DNA from: Panopea generosa
Lineage: Eukaryota > Mollusca > Bivalvia > Adapedonta > Hiatellidae
DNA length: 64,000 nucleotides
Direction: 5' to 3'
NCBI GenBank assembly: GCA_029582155.1
Contig: CM055900.1
Coordinates: forward strand, 42,805,124 to 42,869,123
The position numbers and the translations under genes are program-made. Each line of letters opens with the position of its first letter. Position 1 is the first letter of the stretch. Positions 48,489 through 59,193 of this stretch are shown in pieces. The notes under the pieces were generated by a model. It was not told the origin of the DNA. It saw nothing but the letters and a program-made list of their open reading frames with translations, and searched no databases.

Positions 48489-48746
48489 CTTTGCACCATG
48501 GGTTGAAAAGGATGTATATCGGATTCTTCTCTTTGGACCTATGCACAGCGGCTGTTTCATTGGCCTTCTTCACAACATCTATCGCAAATCTCCATTTTCC
48601 AATAGGAATGTTAGGCGGTGTCATTATCTGCAGGTACAATGTGTTGCCATTATTTTTCTTGATTATCGCACCCCAGTCGTTAAGAATATCTTCAGCAGAG
48701 AGTTTAATCTCAACGTGTGTCCCTCTTGAAGAGCTGGGTGTGTCAC
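48489..48746 (-). CDS. Tg: Transglutaminase exon 3 (N-terminal beta-sandwich)
   Basis: The exon encodes DTPSSSRGTHVEIKLS, WGAIIKKNNGNTLYLQIMTP, PNIPIGKWRFAIDVV and PIYILFNPWCK. The (V)xIGxWxFxIxV and (I/L)xxLFNPWCKxD motifs are standard for the transglutaminase N-domain. The acceptor is TTTACTTCAG/GTGACA (48748-48747) and the donor GCAAAG/GTAACT (48488). It is phase 1 on both sides. The split codons give Gly with exon 2 and Asp with exon 4. Confidence 0.95.
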
Positions 48747-49637
48747 CTGAAGTAAACAAGCATCTTAAATGTAATAAACGATGTATTTCTATTTATAATA
48801 ACAATAACAAAGATATGATAATTTCTTAGAAATAAATACGTTCGAAGATGTTCTTGTATACCTCGGTGCTTGAATATTGGATTTATTAAACGAATTCATT
48901 GCATGATATAGTTTTGCCAACAAGATTATAATAATAAAATAACAAATGAGCACGAATGAGAGCTTCCTTTTATCACATGATAGACACTCTTGTACAATTA
49001 ATGATTTGTTTGTGTATCGGCACCTCTGTCATCAACACCATAAGGCATTTCCCATTGGATATCAATAGTGTGAGAGCTTCTGGGTGATTTCTATGATGAG
49101 TTAAAACAAAAATATATATTGAAACCACTGTTAAGTATGTACAGGTTCTATTGGTTTTCTTTATTATAACTGTGTACCACTCAGAAACAAATACGATGTG
49201 TTTATTCTTTTGCATGCTACTGTTACAGTGGCCTTGACCGTTGTCCTACTGACCAAAACAAAAACTCACAATGGATCTTCATACATAAAATAAATAGTTC
49301 CTACCATACCTACATGTGTAAGACAATATATATCCAGCAGGATATTCACAGGTCGCATCCAACGTACCGGTAAAAAAATATATATGGGATAAAATTTCTC
49401 CTTGCAAACCTGGCAAATGAGGTATTAAACCTGGGTTACGGATCCACTCAACATTCCTTCATGAGATTGTTTAATTTATGTAAGTCCAAGTGGATTATCC
49501 TTCATATGTATGGCGTAGAACACAAATATGTTCGGGTAATATGTTATATAGATTCATAAACCATGGTTTTCCAAATAGCCTTAAACATTCAGTACTTAAC
49601 GACAGTTACTTTAAAGTGTTTGTGATTTAATACATAC
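48747..49637. other. Intron 2
   Basis: 891 bp, AT-rich; no repeat array, SINE or exon recognised. Confidence 0.7.
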
Positions 49638-49862
49638 CAAACTCAAATACAATTCGAAGCTCGTCTTTCGACGCATTGAACCCTCGGTTGAAATCGACAT
49701 TAAGACCGAAAGCTTGTCCACGTCTCACGACCAGAACTGCAATTTGTCCCGATTTGGTTTCGGTGATATCGAACTTGTCAGTGTTGTGAGCCTCTGTATT
49801 GCTCTTGATATTCAGTTCAACACTTTTAACCTGTATGGTTTCTTTATCTTCAGGATCTGGAG
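49638..49862 (-). CDS. Tg: Transglutaminase exon 2 (N-terminal beta-sandwich)
   Basis: The exon encodes PDPEDKETIQVKSVELNIKS, NTEAHNTDKFDI, LVVRRGQAFGLNVDFNRGF and LRIVFEFG. The (L)(V/I)VRRGQxFxLxxxFxRxF motif identifies the transglutaminase N-domain. The acceptor is GTGCTTTTAG/CT (49864-49863) and the donor GAGTTTG/GTATGT (49637). The first two bases complete a codon from either first exon: Ala with exon 1B, Ser with exon 1A. It leaves in phase 1. A 21-bp repeat array begins less than 10 bp upstream of its acceptor AG. Confidence 0.94.
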
Positions 49863-49870
49863 CTAAAAGC

Positions 49871-50812
49871 ACACACATAATACGTAACAATACATATCGA
49901 ATACCCGACAACATAATATATGTACATGACATTACAATCGATATATGTGACGATACAATCAGTATATGTGACAATAAGAATAGTTAACATGACAAAATAA
50001 TCACTATACGTGACAATCAATAAAATCAGTTTACGTGACACTACAATCAGTATACAGTGTTAAAATCGTGACAGTAAACTTGACAATACAATCAATATAT
50101 ATACCAATACAAACCGATTTGTGTACTTGACGATACAATCAACATACGTGACAATATAATCAGTATAAGTGGCGATACAGTCAGTATACGTGACAATATA
50201 TTATCAGTATAAGTGGCGATACAATCAGTTTACGTGACAGTTTAGTCAGTATAAGTGGCGAAACATTCAGTATACGTGACAATACAATCAGTATAAGTGG
50301 CAATGCAATCAGTATACGTGACAATATAATCAGTATAAGTGGCAAAACAATCAACATACGTGACAATATAATCAGTATAAGTGGCGATACAATCGGTGTA
50401 CATGATAATATAATCAGTATAAGAGGCGAAACAATCAGTATACGTGACAATATAATCAGTATAAGTGGCGATAAAATCAGTATACGTGACAATATACATA
50501 TAATACGTAACAATACAAACCGAATACCTGATAATATAATCTGTGTACGTGACGATACAATTAGCGTATGTGACAATTTAATAGGTATGCATGACAATAT
50601 CACAAGTATATGTGACAATAAAAACAGTATGTGTGACATTTATATTGTTATCACTATACGTGACAATACAGACAGTTAACGTGATAATCAATAAAATCAG
50701 TATAACTGATACTTCAATCAGTGTACGTGACTTTACAAATAGTATACGTGACACTACGAACGCAATGCTTAACCATACAATCAGTACACGTGAAAATACA
50801 AACAGGATCTTG
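49871..50812 (+). repeat. 21-bp tandem array, block 1
   Basis: Units of the type acaatataatcagtataagtg and gcgatacaatcagtatacgt alternate in the middle. The right third (50500-50812) is a less regular stretch that is duplicated almost intact at 51893-52203. The array directly abuts the polypyrimidine tract of exon 2. Confidence 0.9.
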
Positions 50813-51893
50813 TTAATACAGGGCCTTGTAAATACAGGGCCTTGTGAATACAGGGCATTGTGAATACAGGGCCCTGTGAATACTGGTCGTTTCAAAACAG
50901 GGCGTTGTCAATACAGGGCATGAAAAATACAGGTACTTGTGAAAACAAGGACTTGTAAATACAGGGCCTTGTAAATACAGGGATTTGTGAATACAGGGAC
51001 TTGTAAATACAGGGACTTGTGACAACATGACCTTGTAAATACATGGATTTGTGAATACAGGGGCTTGTTAACACAGAGCCTTGTGAATACAGGGACTTGT
51101 GAATACAGGACCTTGTGAATACAGTGCCTTGCAAATATAGGGCGTTGTAAATACAGGGCGTTGTAAATAAAGGGCGTTATAAATACAGGGACTTGTGAAA
51201 ACGGGTGCTTGTAAATACAGGGACTGGTGAAAACAAGGACTTGTGGATATAAGAATTTGTGAATACAGGGCGTTGTGAATACATCGCCTTGCAAATTCCA
51301 GGGCTTTTCGGATACAGGGTCTTGTAAATACAAGGACTTGTGAAAACAGGGACTTGTAAATACAGGGATTTGTGAATAAAAGGCCTTGTGAACACAGGAC
51401 TTTGCAAACGCAGGTACTTGTTAATACAGGGCCTTGTGAATACAGGTACTTGTAAATACAGGGCCTTGTGATTACAGGGCCTTGTAAAAACAGGGACTTG
51501 TGAATACAGGGCCTTTTAAATACATTGCCTTGTAAATACAGGGACTTGTGAATATAGGGACTTGTGAATACAGGAACTTGTGAATACAGGGCGTTGTGAA
51601 TACAGGGACTTGTAAATACAGGGATTTGTAAATACAGGTCCTTGCAAATTCCAGGGCTTTGTGGATACAGGGTCTTGAAAATACAGGGACTTGTGAAAAC
51701 AGGGACTTGTGAATTCCAGGGCTTTGTGGATACAGGACCTTGTAAAAACAGGGACTTGTGAATACAGGGTATTGTGAATACAGGGCGTTGTAAATACAGG
51801 GCATTGTTAAAATATAGACTTGTGAAAACAGGTCCTTGTGAAAACAGGGTCTTGTAAATACAGGGATTTGTGAATACAGGGCCCTGTAAACTC
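50813..51893 (+). repeat. 16-bp tandem array, block 1
   Basis: About 67 units of the kind acagggacttgtgaat or acagggccttgtaaat, with occasional variants such as gcaaattccagggctttgtg. Three units equal 16 codons, which explains long minus-strand open frames (up to 283 codons) that I do not accept as genes. It is inserted between two copies of the 310-bp stretch of 21-bp repeats. Confidence 0.93.
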
Positions 51894-52432
51894 ACATAAT
51901 ACGTAACAATACAAACCAAATACCTGATTATATAATTTGTGTACGTGACGATACAATCAGCGTATGTGACAATTTAATAATTATGCGTGACAATATCACA
52001 AGTATATGTGACAATAAAAACAGTATGCGTGACATTGATATTGTTATCGCTATACGTGACAATACAGACAGTAAACGTGACAATCAATAAAATCAGTATA
52101 TCTGATATTTCAATCAGTGAACGTGACTTTAAAAATAGTATACATGACACTACAAACGCTATGCTTAACCATACAATCAGTACACGTGAAAATACAAACA
52201 ATACATTCGACAAAACCATCAACATACGCGACAATATAAAAAGTGTAGATGCTACTTCAAACAGTATTAGTGCTAATAGAATCAGTTTATTCGACAATAC
52301 AGACAGTAAACGGGACAACTCAATTAGTATACGTGATGCTACAAACATTATACGTGACAATACAAACTCTATACGTCACAATACAATCAATATACGTCAC
52401 AATACAATCAATACACGTAATATATGGGGTTA
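51893..52432 (+). repeat. 21-bp tandem array, block 2
   Basis: The first 310 bp repeat 50500-50812 with about 90 percent identity by eye. The remainder has units such as acaatacaaactctatacgtc. The array ends at 52432. Confidence 0.9.
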
Positions 52433-53490
52433 ACTGTATTGAAAACTTTATGTTTGATTTTTTTTTTTTTGGCGACGCATTAGTAATTTAGTTTCTTAAA
52501 TTTAATTCAAATTGAAATAGAAGTCTTTATACAGAGCGTCATATTTATCATTGGAAGTCATCCTCTCCGAAACGTTCATGGTTAACACATCTCCTGGCGG
52601 TGTCCATATAAAACAATACTCGTAGAAAAACATGCTAATAGGGCTGGGCATTGTGATCAACACAAAAACTGCTTTGATTCAAGCAAGTTGAATGTAATTT
52701 TTAAAAAAACTATCTTGTTTTGGTACATACCATGCCAGACAGAACACTAAAAACGCGTATTGCAACTAAACTAGTAATTCTGTCTACACATTTGCGACGG
52801 TTTATCGGTCGCAAATTTTAACCAAGCGACCAAACAAACGTAGGAAATTTACAAAGTTATTTTGTAAAAAGAAATACGCGTCATGTGTTAAGGTTAGCCC
52901 AAATAATTTGGCAATTGCTTATGGAGGAAATGTTCCTTGTTTGCAGCAATTACAGCTTGCGTTTTAAACAAGGTAACAGTGACGTAGAACATTGATCATA
53001 AACTGTGTAGCATAGTCTGAAGGAGGTCTTGATGAAGGTAAGTTTGTCTGACAAACGTATCCTTGTGTCTAAGCAAAACGCGTATAAATATACTGGAATG
53101 ATTTACAATAAATCAGAGTTCTATGGGAGTCAGCATTTCCATTAGGTGTCACGTTACTTGTAAGACGGTTAATTTCGTGCAATTACATGCATACTTTCCA
53201 AATGAAGGAAATAGTACATCGACTCAACTGTGTGTGTAAATATGTAAAGATCAGATTGGAAACTGCACAAGTTCAATCGTTCGTCCTTCACTGAACAAAG
53301 CAACAGGGACGGACATTCGTTTGCTAAAGCAAAATGCTTATTGGATGAGACGATTTCCTCATTTTCCCCAAAGAAGGGATATCATAATATAATTCACGTT
53401 CGATTATTGTTTTAAGTATTCAGAACTATTTGGATGTTATGTGTTAATTACAGCTCTCATAAAAATTAAAAATGATTCAAGGCGCCACAT

Positions 53491-53667
53491 AAATCTCATC
53501 GCAGAGATCATTGGTTCTGGATCTACTCGGTCAAAAATCTCATAGCAGAGGTCATGGGTTTTTTATTTACTCTGTCAAAATTCTCAAAGCAGAGGTCATG
53601 GGTTCTTGATTTACTCGGTCAAAATTCTCATCACAGAGGTCATGGGTTCTGTATCTACTCGGTCAAT
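53491..53667 (+). repeat. 44-bp minisatellite, 4 units
   Basis: Four consecutive copies carry the phrase cagaggtcatgggttctgga (with variants) followed by tctactcggtcaaaaatctca. Confidence 0.9.
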
Positions 53668-54011
53668 TAAAATTTATATTAGAAGGATCATTCTCGCCCA
53701 GTGATATTTGCAGGACTTTTTTTATACATTTGGTATTTGGGGTGACGATCGATAAGTACGGAATTATAAAGCTTGTTCGATGTTGCACAAAAATGATTTT
53801 GTGGGATTAACAAAATTCTTGGGTTATTTTTCAAGTGATAATTTAGTTGTTTTATTTCTAAAATTTCATGTGTTCTTTGTGACATTTGGGATATATCGCC
53901 AGTTTAGTGACATAATAATTAGGAAACAATTAGCATTTATTTTATACTTTATTTTAGTAAGGCATTATGACACTATGGCAAATACGTCCGGACGAATAGT
54001 TCTTTTTAACA

Positions 54012-54224
54012 GTCTCCGTGATGATTGATATACGACATTGTGTCTCATTATCATTCGTCTCTCACCACTGATTCAAGTGGGAAAGTTATCAGTTACTTGC
54101 GGAAATGTGGTGTGCTCGAGTACTGGTTAATCCAAGGAAACAGTGGTTAGGTTAACTGATCGTCTGTAAGCCCTCGATGGCATAACAATGACGCTAAATA
54201 TTCAATTAATCAATCAATCAATCA
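54012..54224 (+). mobile_element. 5'-truncated SINE (family of 1785-2031)
   Basis: Begins agtctccgtgatgattgata and continues to taagccctcgatggc, colinear with the reverse complement of 1785-1953. The tRNA-like head is missing. It ends in an (AATC)n tail (about 54206-54222), the kind of 3' simple repeat expected of a SINE. Confidence 0.8.
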
Positions 54225-54814
54225 CTTTACACATTAAACGTGTCACCACTCAATACATCTGATCGCTTACAATAAAATTTGAAAAAAATCGATTGCATAA
54301 AGGCCTTTACCTTTATATTTTCAAACCACATGTATTCACATCACGCAGATGTTTTTTTCTTTTATGTTATAAATTATTCGTTTAAGGTGATCGCCAAATA
54401 TCGATTTTGTAAAGCTGATGTCTAGTTTATCAAACTCGTCAATACCTTAAACTATATTCGGTAAGAATGCAAAATATCTGATCTGCATATAGGTCAGTCG
54501 ACAAGACTGATCAGGTTGTTATAAAACAATTAAAATGTATGAAACATTGGTGGTGTAAAATATGGAGGAAATTTGCCCGCTTCAGGTTAGATTTTTTTCA
54601 AAAGAACTTAATATTTCATTCAAATACACGAAATAAAGACGAACACCGCCTTTGTATAGATATAAACAATCGGTGTCAAATAACGCAACGTCGTATTTTA
54701 TTAAGTTAAGAATTAAATGGTACGGTTGGTGCACTTTACAAAATAATTTGTTTTTACACCACTCATAACCATTATGTCACATTGAGTCATCATGTATTTC
54801 ACAAAATCCCGGTC

Positions 54815-54955
54815 AGCTTCTAAAGACGACAGACAGTTCTTCTGACTATAAATCGTGAGTTCGACTCCCCTCCAGGCCACAGTCTCTGTAATGACTGATA
54901 AACGACACATCGTCTCAGTGGCATTTGTCTCTCACCGCTGATGCAAGCTCAAATA
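54815..54955 (+). mobile_element. Diverged SINE copy (family of 1785-2031)
   Basis: A B-box-like GAGTTCGACTCCCC at about 54858 is followed by cacagtctctgtaatgactg and gtctctcaccgctgatgcaa, matching the 1785-2031 element with many changes. The 3' half is missing. Confidence 0.65.
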
Positions 54956-55217
54956 AAGACAACCCAAAAGAAGTGGTACGTGCAAGTATCCACATTAACA
55001 CTGTTGAAAAAGAAATGGGTAAATGTATGTGCATAAACACTGCAAAAAGGAGGTCATGTGCACATATATTTACACACAAAAATCCAAAATAAAGCACTAC
55101 CAAAATAAGGTAAAACATCCATATGTCCACATTAACACTGAGAAAATTACCTAATGCATACGTTCATCTATAAACACTGTATAAAATAATAACTCTAATA
55201 TAATCATCCAACCTCAC

Positions 55218-55359
55218 CATTAATATCTGTAGATATTTCAGAATCATATCCACGATTCCATGGTCTATTACGTCGTCCCTCCCAGTTATAACTATTGTAG
55301 CGTCTGTTAGACCTTACCCTTCCACTAGAACCCCTGCCTGAGCTATATCCACTGCCCAT
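55218..55359 (-). CDS. Tg: Transglutaminase alternative first exon 1B
   Basis: ATG at 55359 in a strong start context (A at -3, G at +4) opens a 47-codon stretch. It begins MGSGYSSGRGSSGR and is rich in Gly, Ser, Arg and Asn-Arg-Tyr (RRYNSYNWEGRRNRPW). The N-terminus fits the myristoylation pattern (Gly2, small residue at 3, Ser6). The donor is ATTAATG/GTGAGG (55217), phase 1, joining exon 2 with an Ala codon. No credible splice acceptor lies just upstream of the ATG, so I take it as a first exon with its own promoter. Disordered, basic, Gly/Arg-rich leaders are common before the transglutaminase beta-sandwich. Confidence 0.82.
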
Positions 55360-56059
55360 TATTGTTAATGATGTTCAGATAATATCACACAATGTCAATA
55401 TCTTGAGGTTTCACATAAAGAATCACACGACCTAATCCGGACAGTTGTTCAAAACCCTGTAAAGTACACTGAGCATTTTGAAGTAATGCACGCAATATAA
55501 CATGTTTACCGATAAACATACACGGTTGCTATACCATAAAAAGTAGTGCCTGTTAGAGTGTAAAATTAGACTTCGTGAATACGTACATGTAAGACCTGGG
55601 TGAATAATGTTTCGGCTCATTTATATTGAATGCACAGCCATGAATGTTTGTTTTTATTTTTCAAATGCTGACACATTTACGATGACAAAAAGCGTTGTCA
55701 TAGTATGGCTCGATACTAACTTATTTGTACTCGTTTACGATGAGATTACAAAGCTTAGATGGATCGCGGTCAAGTCGATTGTCTGTGTAGAAGTGGTACT
55801 GAGTGTTGTTGTGAGACCAAAACAACTAATTGCTCTAACACTAGTGACTTCATTACGTATACTGACATGGACAGTAAATTGATGATAAATAATGTAATGT
55901 ATTGAATTTATTTTAAATGAACCCGTCTAGACTAGTTCTAATACATCATACTACTTAAGTTGGTTCCAGGGGACGTGAGTGTTTCTTTTTTGCTATTATC
56001 CCCCATAAACTGACACAATAAAACTGAGTCTGCTATGCTATTTTCTGTTGTTTTCTTTT
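55360..56059. other. Presumed 5' UTR and promoter region of exon 1B
   Basis: No TATA box or other promoter element can be assigned with confidence. Small open frames (for example 55607-55882 +) have no recognisable domain. Confidence 0.35.
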
Positions 56060-57290
56060 TTTGTGAATACAGGGCCTTGTGATTACAGGGATTTGTGAAT
56101 ACATGGACTTGTGAATACTGGTCGTTTCAAAACAGGGTGTTGCGAATACAGGGCATGGTAAATATAGGGACTTGTGAATATAGGGACTTGTGAATACAGG
56201 AACTTGTGAATACAGGGCGTTGTAGATACAGAGATTTGTAAATACAGGTCCTTGCAAATTCCAGGGTTTTGTGGATACAGGGTCTTGAAAATATAGGGAC
56301 TTGTGAAAACAGGGACTTGTGAATACAGGGTGTTGTGAATACAGGGCGTTGTAAATACAGGGCATAGTGAATACATAGACTTTCGAACACAGGGCCTTAT
56401 GAATACAGGGACTTGTGGAAACAGGGTCTTGTAAATACAGGGATTTGTGAATACAGGGCCCTGTAAATACAGGGCCTTGTGAATACAGGGACTTATTAAT
56501 ACAGGGCCTTGTGAATATAGGGCGCTGTAAATACAGGACCTTGTGAATACAGGGACTTATGAATAAAGGGCTTGTGAATACAGGGCGCTGTTAATACAGG
56601 GTTTGTGAATACAGGGCTTTGTGAATACAGGGACATGTGAATACAGGACCTTGTGAATACAGGACCTTGTGAATACAGGGCCTGGTGAATACAGGGACTT
56701 GTGAATACAGGGCCTTATAAATACAGGGCCTTGTTAATACAGGGAATTGTAAAAACTGGAACTTGTAAATACAGGGACTTGTGAAAACAGGAACTTGTAA
56801 ATACAGTGCCTTGTATATTCAGGGACTTGTGAAAATAGGAACTTGTAAATACAGGGATTTGTGAATGCAGGGCTTTGTAAGTACAGGGCCTTGTAAATTC
56901 CAGGGCTTCTTGGATACAGGGTCTTGTAAATACAGGGCCTTGTGAAACAGGGACTTGTGAATACAGGAGCTTGTGAATACAGGGCGTCGTTAATAGAGGG
57001 CGTTGTGAATACAGGGCGTTGTGAATACAGGGACTTATGAATACGGGGCGTTGTGAATACAGGGACTACGAATACAGAGTCTTGCCAATACATGGACTTG
57101 TGAAAACAGGGATTTGTAAATGCAGGAATTTGTGAATACAGGGATTTGTAAATACAGGGATTTGTGAATACAGGGACTTGTGAAAACAGGGCGTTGTAAA
57201 AATATGAACTTGTGAATACAGGGACTTCTGAATACAGGGCCTTTTGAATATAGGGCCTGTTAATAAATACAGGGCCTTGTGAATATTTAC
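56060..57290 (+). repeat. 16-bp tandem array, block 2
   Basis: Same unit as 50813-51893 (acagggacttgtgaat type). Longer shared variants show common origin: ctggtcgtttcaaaacaggg at 50884 and 56118, and ccttgcaaattccagggntt followed by tgtggatacagggtcttgaa at 51643 and 56251. Direct orientation relative to block 1. Confidence 0.92.
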
Positions 57291-58159
57291 TTTTGATTGA
57301 TCAGCTCAAATAACATGTAATTAATGGGAAACAACATGTTCAAATATCAATTTATATGACTCTTTCCATCAGAAAATAGAATAGTAACGCACATAACACA
57401 CGATATATGAAAAAAACATCTTTAGATTTAATATTTATCAGTAAGCCACATGATAAGACTTCGATATATTAATTTCTCCAATATTTAACTACGCAGGTGA
57501 AATCTGGAGATACTCGGATATACCTGCTATATAACGCGTATATTTACAATATTGAAAAAATACTGTGTTAACCTCCAAACTCCGAATAGTTGTATCTATG
57601 GTGAAATAGGACGGACACGCTAAAGGTATAATAGGTTAGTTGGAATAACCCGTTTGAAAATTATTGAATGTAGTGAAACTAAGTTTACAAATTGTATTTA
57701 CAATATGATGACAGGAAATATAGAACAAAAAAGACATAATAAAATGTTTTTGCCAGTCAGTGTCTTTACAGTAGTACATTGTTTTAATGGGGATAGGGTG
57801 GGGAAATAGTGGCTCATGTAATTATCAATTACAAACGTATTCAAACTTTAACGCTAATTCAAGGTTGCCGAGATGTACATGTATATATACTGTGCACAGG
57901 TGCCATATGTTCCTACAACGGTTTTAGTTATTTTTGTGTTATAAAGCACGTTCCGGCTCATCTCTTATTTCTCGTCGACCTATTAACATATGCATTATCA
58001 CTTAATTTTTTGGCAATATATCTAATTCAATAAATTAAAATCATACCATTTTGTACATGTGCTTTCTCCAATACAAAAAGAGACGACAACTCGTAAACAT
58101 GTATATGTAAATAGCATACAAATGTAAAAAAAAAAGATAGATAGAAAATAAAATCTTAC
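57291..58159. other. Intron stretch between exon 1A and the 16-bp array
   Basis: AT-rich; nothing recognised. Confidence 0.6.
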
Positions 58160-58304
58160 ATCTGACAATGGTGGATATGACTGATTCTGTTTCTCTTGTC
58201 CCAGGGTTACGTAGCCCAGGGTGGTTTCTATAATACGCTCCCCTTTCCACTGTCCTGGGGGTAGCAACCGTCCTGTTACTTGACCGCGAAAACAAATTCC
58301 CCAT
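58160..58304 (-). CDS. Tg: Transglutaminase alternative first exon 1A (myristoylation-type N-terminus)
   Basis: ATG at 58304 (A at -3, G at +4) begins MGNLFSRSSNRTVATPRT, and the exon continues to ETESVISTIVR. The start fits the N-myristoylation consensus well (Gly2, Asn3, Ser6, basic residue after). The frame ends at GTCAGAT/GTAAGA, a strong donor (58159), in phase 1, exactly as exon 1B does. Splicing to exon 2 is therefore in frame, with a Ser codon at the junction. Drosophila transglutaminase is known to have alternative N-termini, one of them N-myristoylated and exported. This exon would give an analogous membrane-directed isoform. It has no homology that I can prove without a search. Confidence 0.62.
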
Positions 58305-58344
58305 AATTGCAACAGTTCGCCTTATCACAAGTCCCTTAAACACT

Positions 58345-58890
58345 TTGACAAAGCTGCTCTTCGAGGAAAGTGTCGGTATTAAACTGTCTATTTTTAACCT
58401 TAGTCTCTCATATGAAGGAAATTACTACAATTTTTTCTTTTCACTATATATTAACGACACTATTGTAAATCGAATACAAACTTACGAAAACTATGTTTTT
58501 TATTTAAACAAACGGGGTTATTCAAAATATAGTCTTAAACTAATTAAAATGTGTAATGTTTTAAGAGAAACTGGTTATATTTTATGTCACATGGACTGTA
58601 AGGAAGAACGCTATGCAATCATCAGAACCCATCATCGTTATTTTAATGATGAGTCATCCATCGAGATATCTATCGAATCTATATACCAAATTGTGTTATC
58701 AGCCCTTTTACCGGAATCGTGCAATACCGTTGTCACGTGTTACAGAGCGCGTTATCGGATTCAATTACATTATAGTACTATTAGATCAAATCAAACATAT
58801 GTTCGCATTTTCAGTTATAGTAGATCGGATGAAAATTGTTTCCACTGTTTACGTCAGCCTTTCATCCGTAAATTATTTTTAAAGATTTAA
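58345..58890 (+). other. Unassigned 181-codon open frame
   Basis: The stop is at 58888-58890. The frame is open upstream beyond 58345 but without an early ATG; the first Met codon is about 68 codons in. Composition is mixed (for example HMDCKEERYAIIRTHH, NCFHCLRQPFIRK) rather than low-complexity. I recognise no domain. It lies immediately upstream of, and antisense to, the presumed promoter of exon 1A. It could be chance, a decayed exon or part of an unannotated transposon. Confidence 0.2.
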
Positions 58891-58930
58891 TATAATTCTG
58901 GTGCTGTATGTTTGAGGTCATTTTTGTGCC

Positions 58931-59193
58931 ATTAAGGGCTAATAGAGGATCAGTTAACCTTATCATTCTTTCCTGGAAATCTGGAAGCTTAATCAGAATT
59001 CGAGCACACCCATCTTTGCTATTAACTGATACATGTAACTGTCTCGTTAAAAAAAAGCGGCGATGGACGAAAAATAATGAGACGCAGTGTTGCATATTAA
59101 TCATCGTGGAGACTGTGGCTGGTTGGGGATTCAAACTCGAGACCTAAATTGATAGTCATATACACACTACCGACCGAGTAAACTGGGTCCGGT
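58931..59193 (-). mobile_element. Old SINE copy (family of 1785-2031)
   Basis: Colinear with 1785-2031, same orientation, but strongly diverged: aagggctaatagaggatcag at the tail end, caaactcgagacctaaattg and accgaccgagtaaactgg in the head. The A and B boxes are degraded. Confidence 0.75.

Larger units (their letters stand above)
52433..55217. other. Right part of intron 1B
   Basis: AT-rich sequence holding a 44-bp minisatellite (53491-53667) and two SINE copies (54012-54224 and 54815-54955). No exon recognised. Confidence 0.6.

Noticed and set aside
51068..51919. 283-codon minus-strand frame rich in CIHKSLY-type repeats
   Set aside because: Reading of a 16-bp satellite, open in all three phases because three units equal 48 bp.
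42395..52432. CRISPR-like arrays
   Set aside because: The repeats are contiguous satellites without unique spacers, and the DNA is animal.
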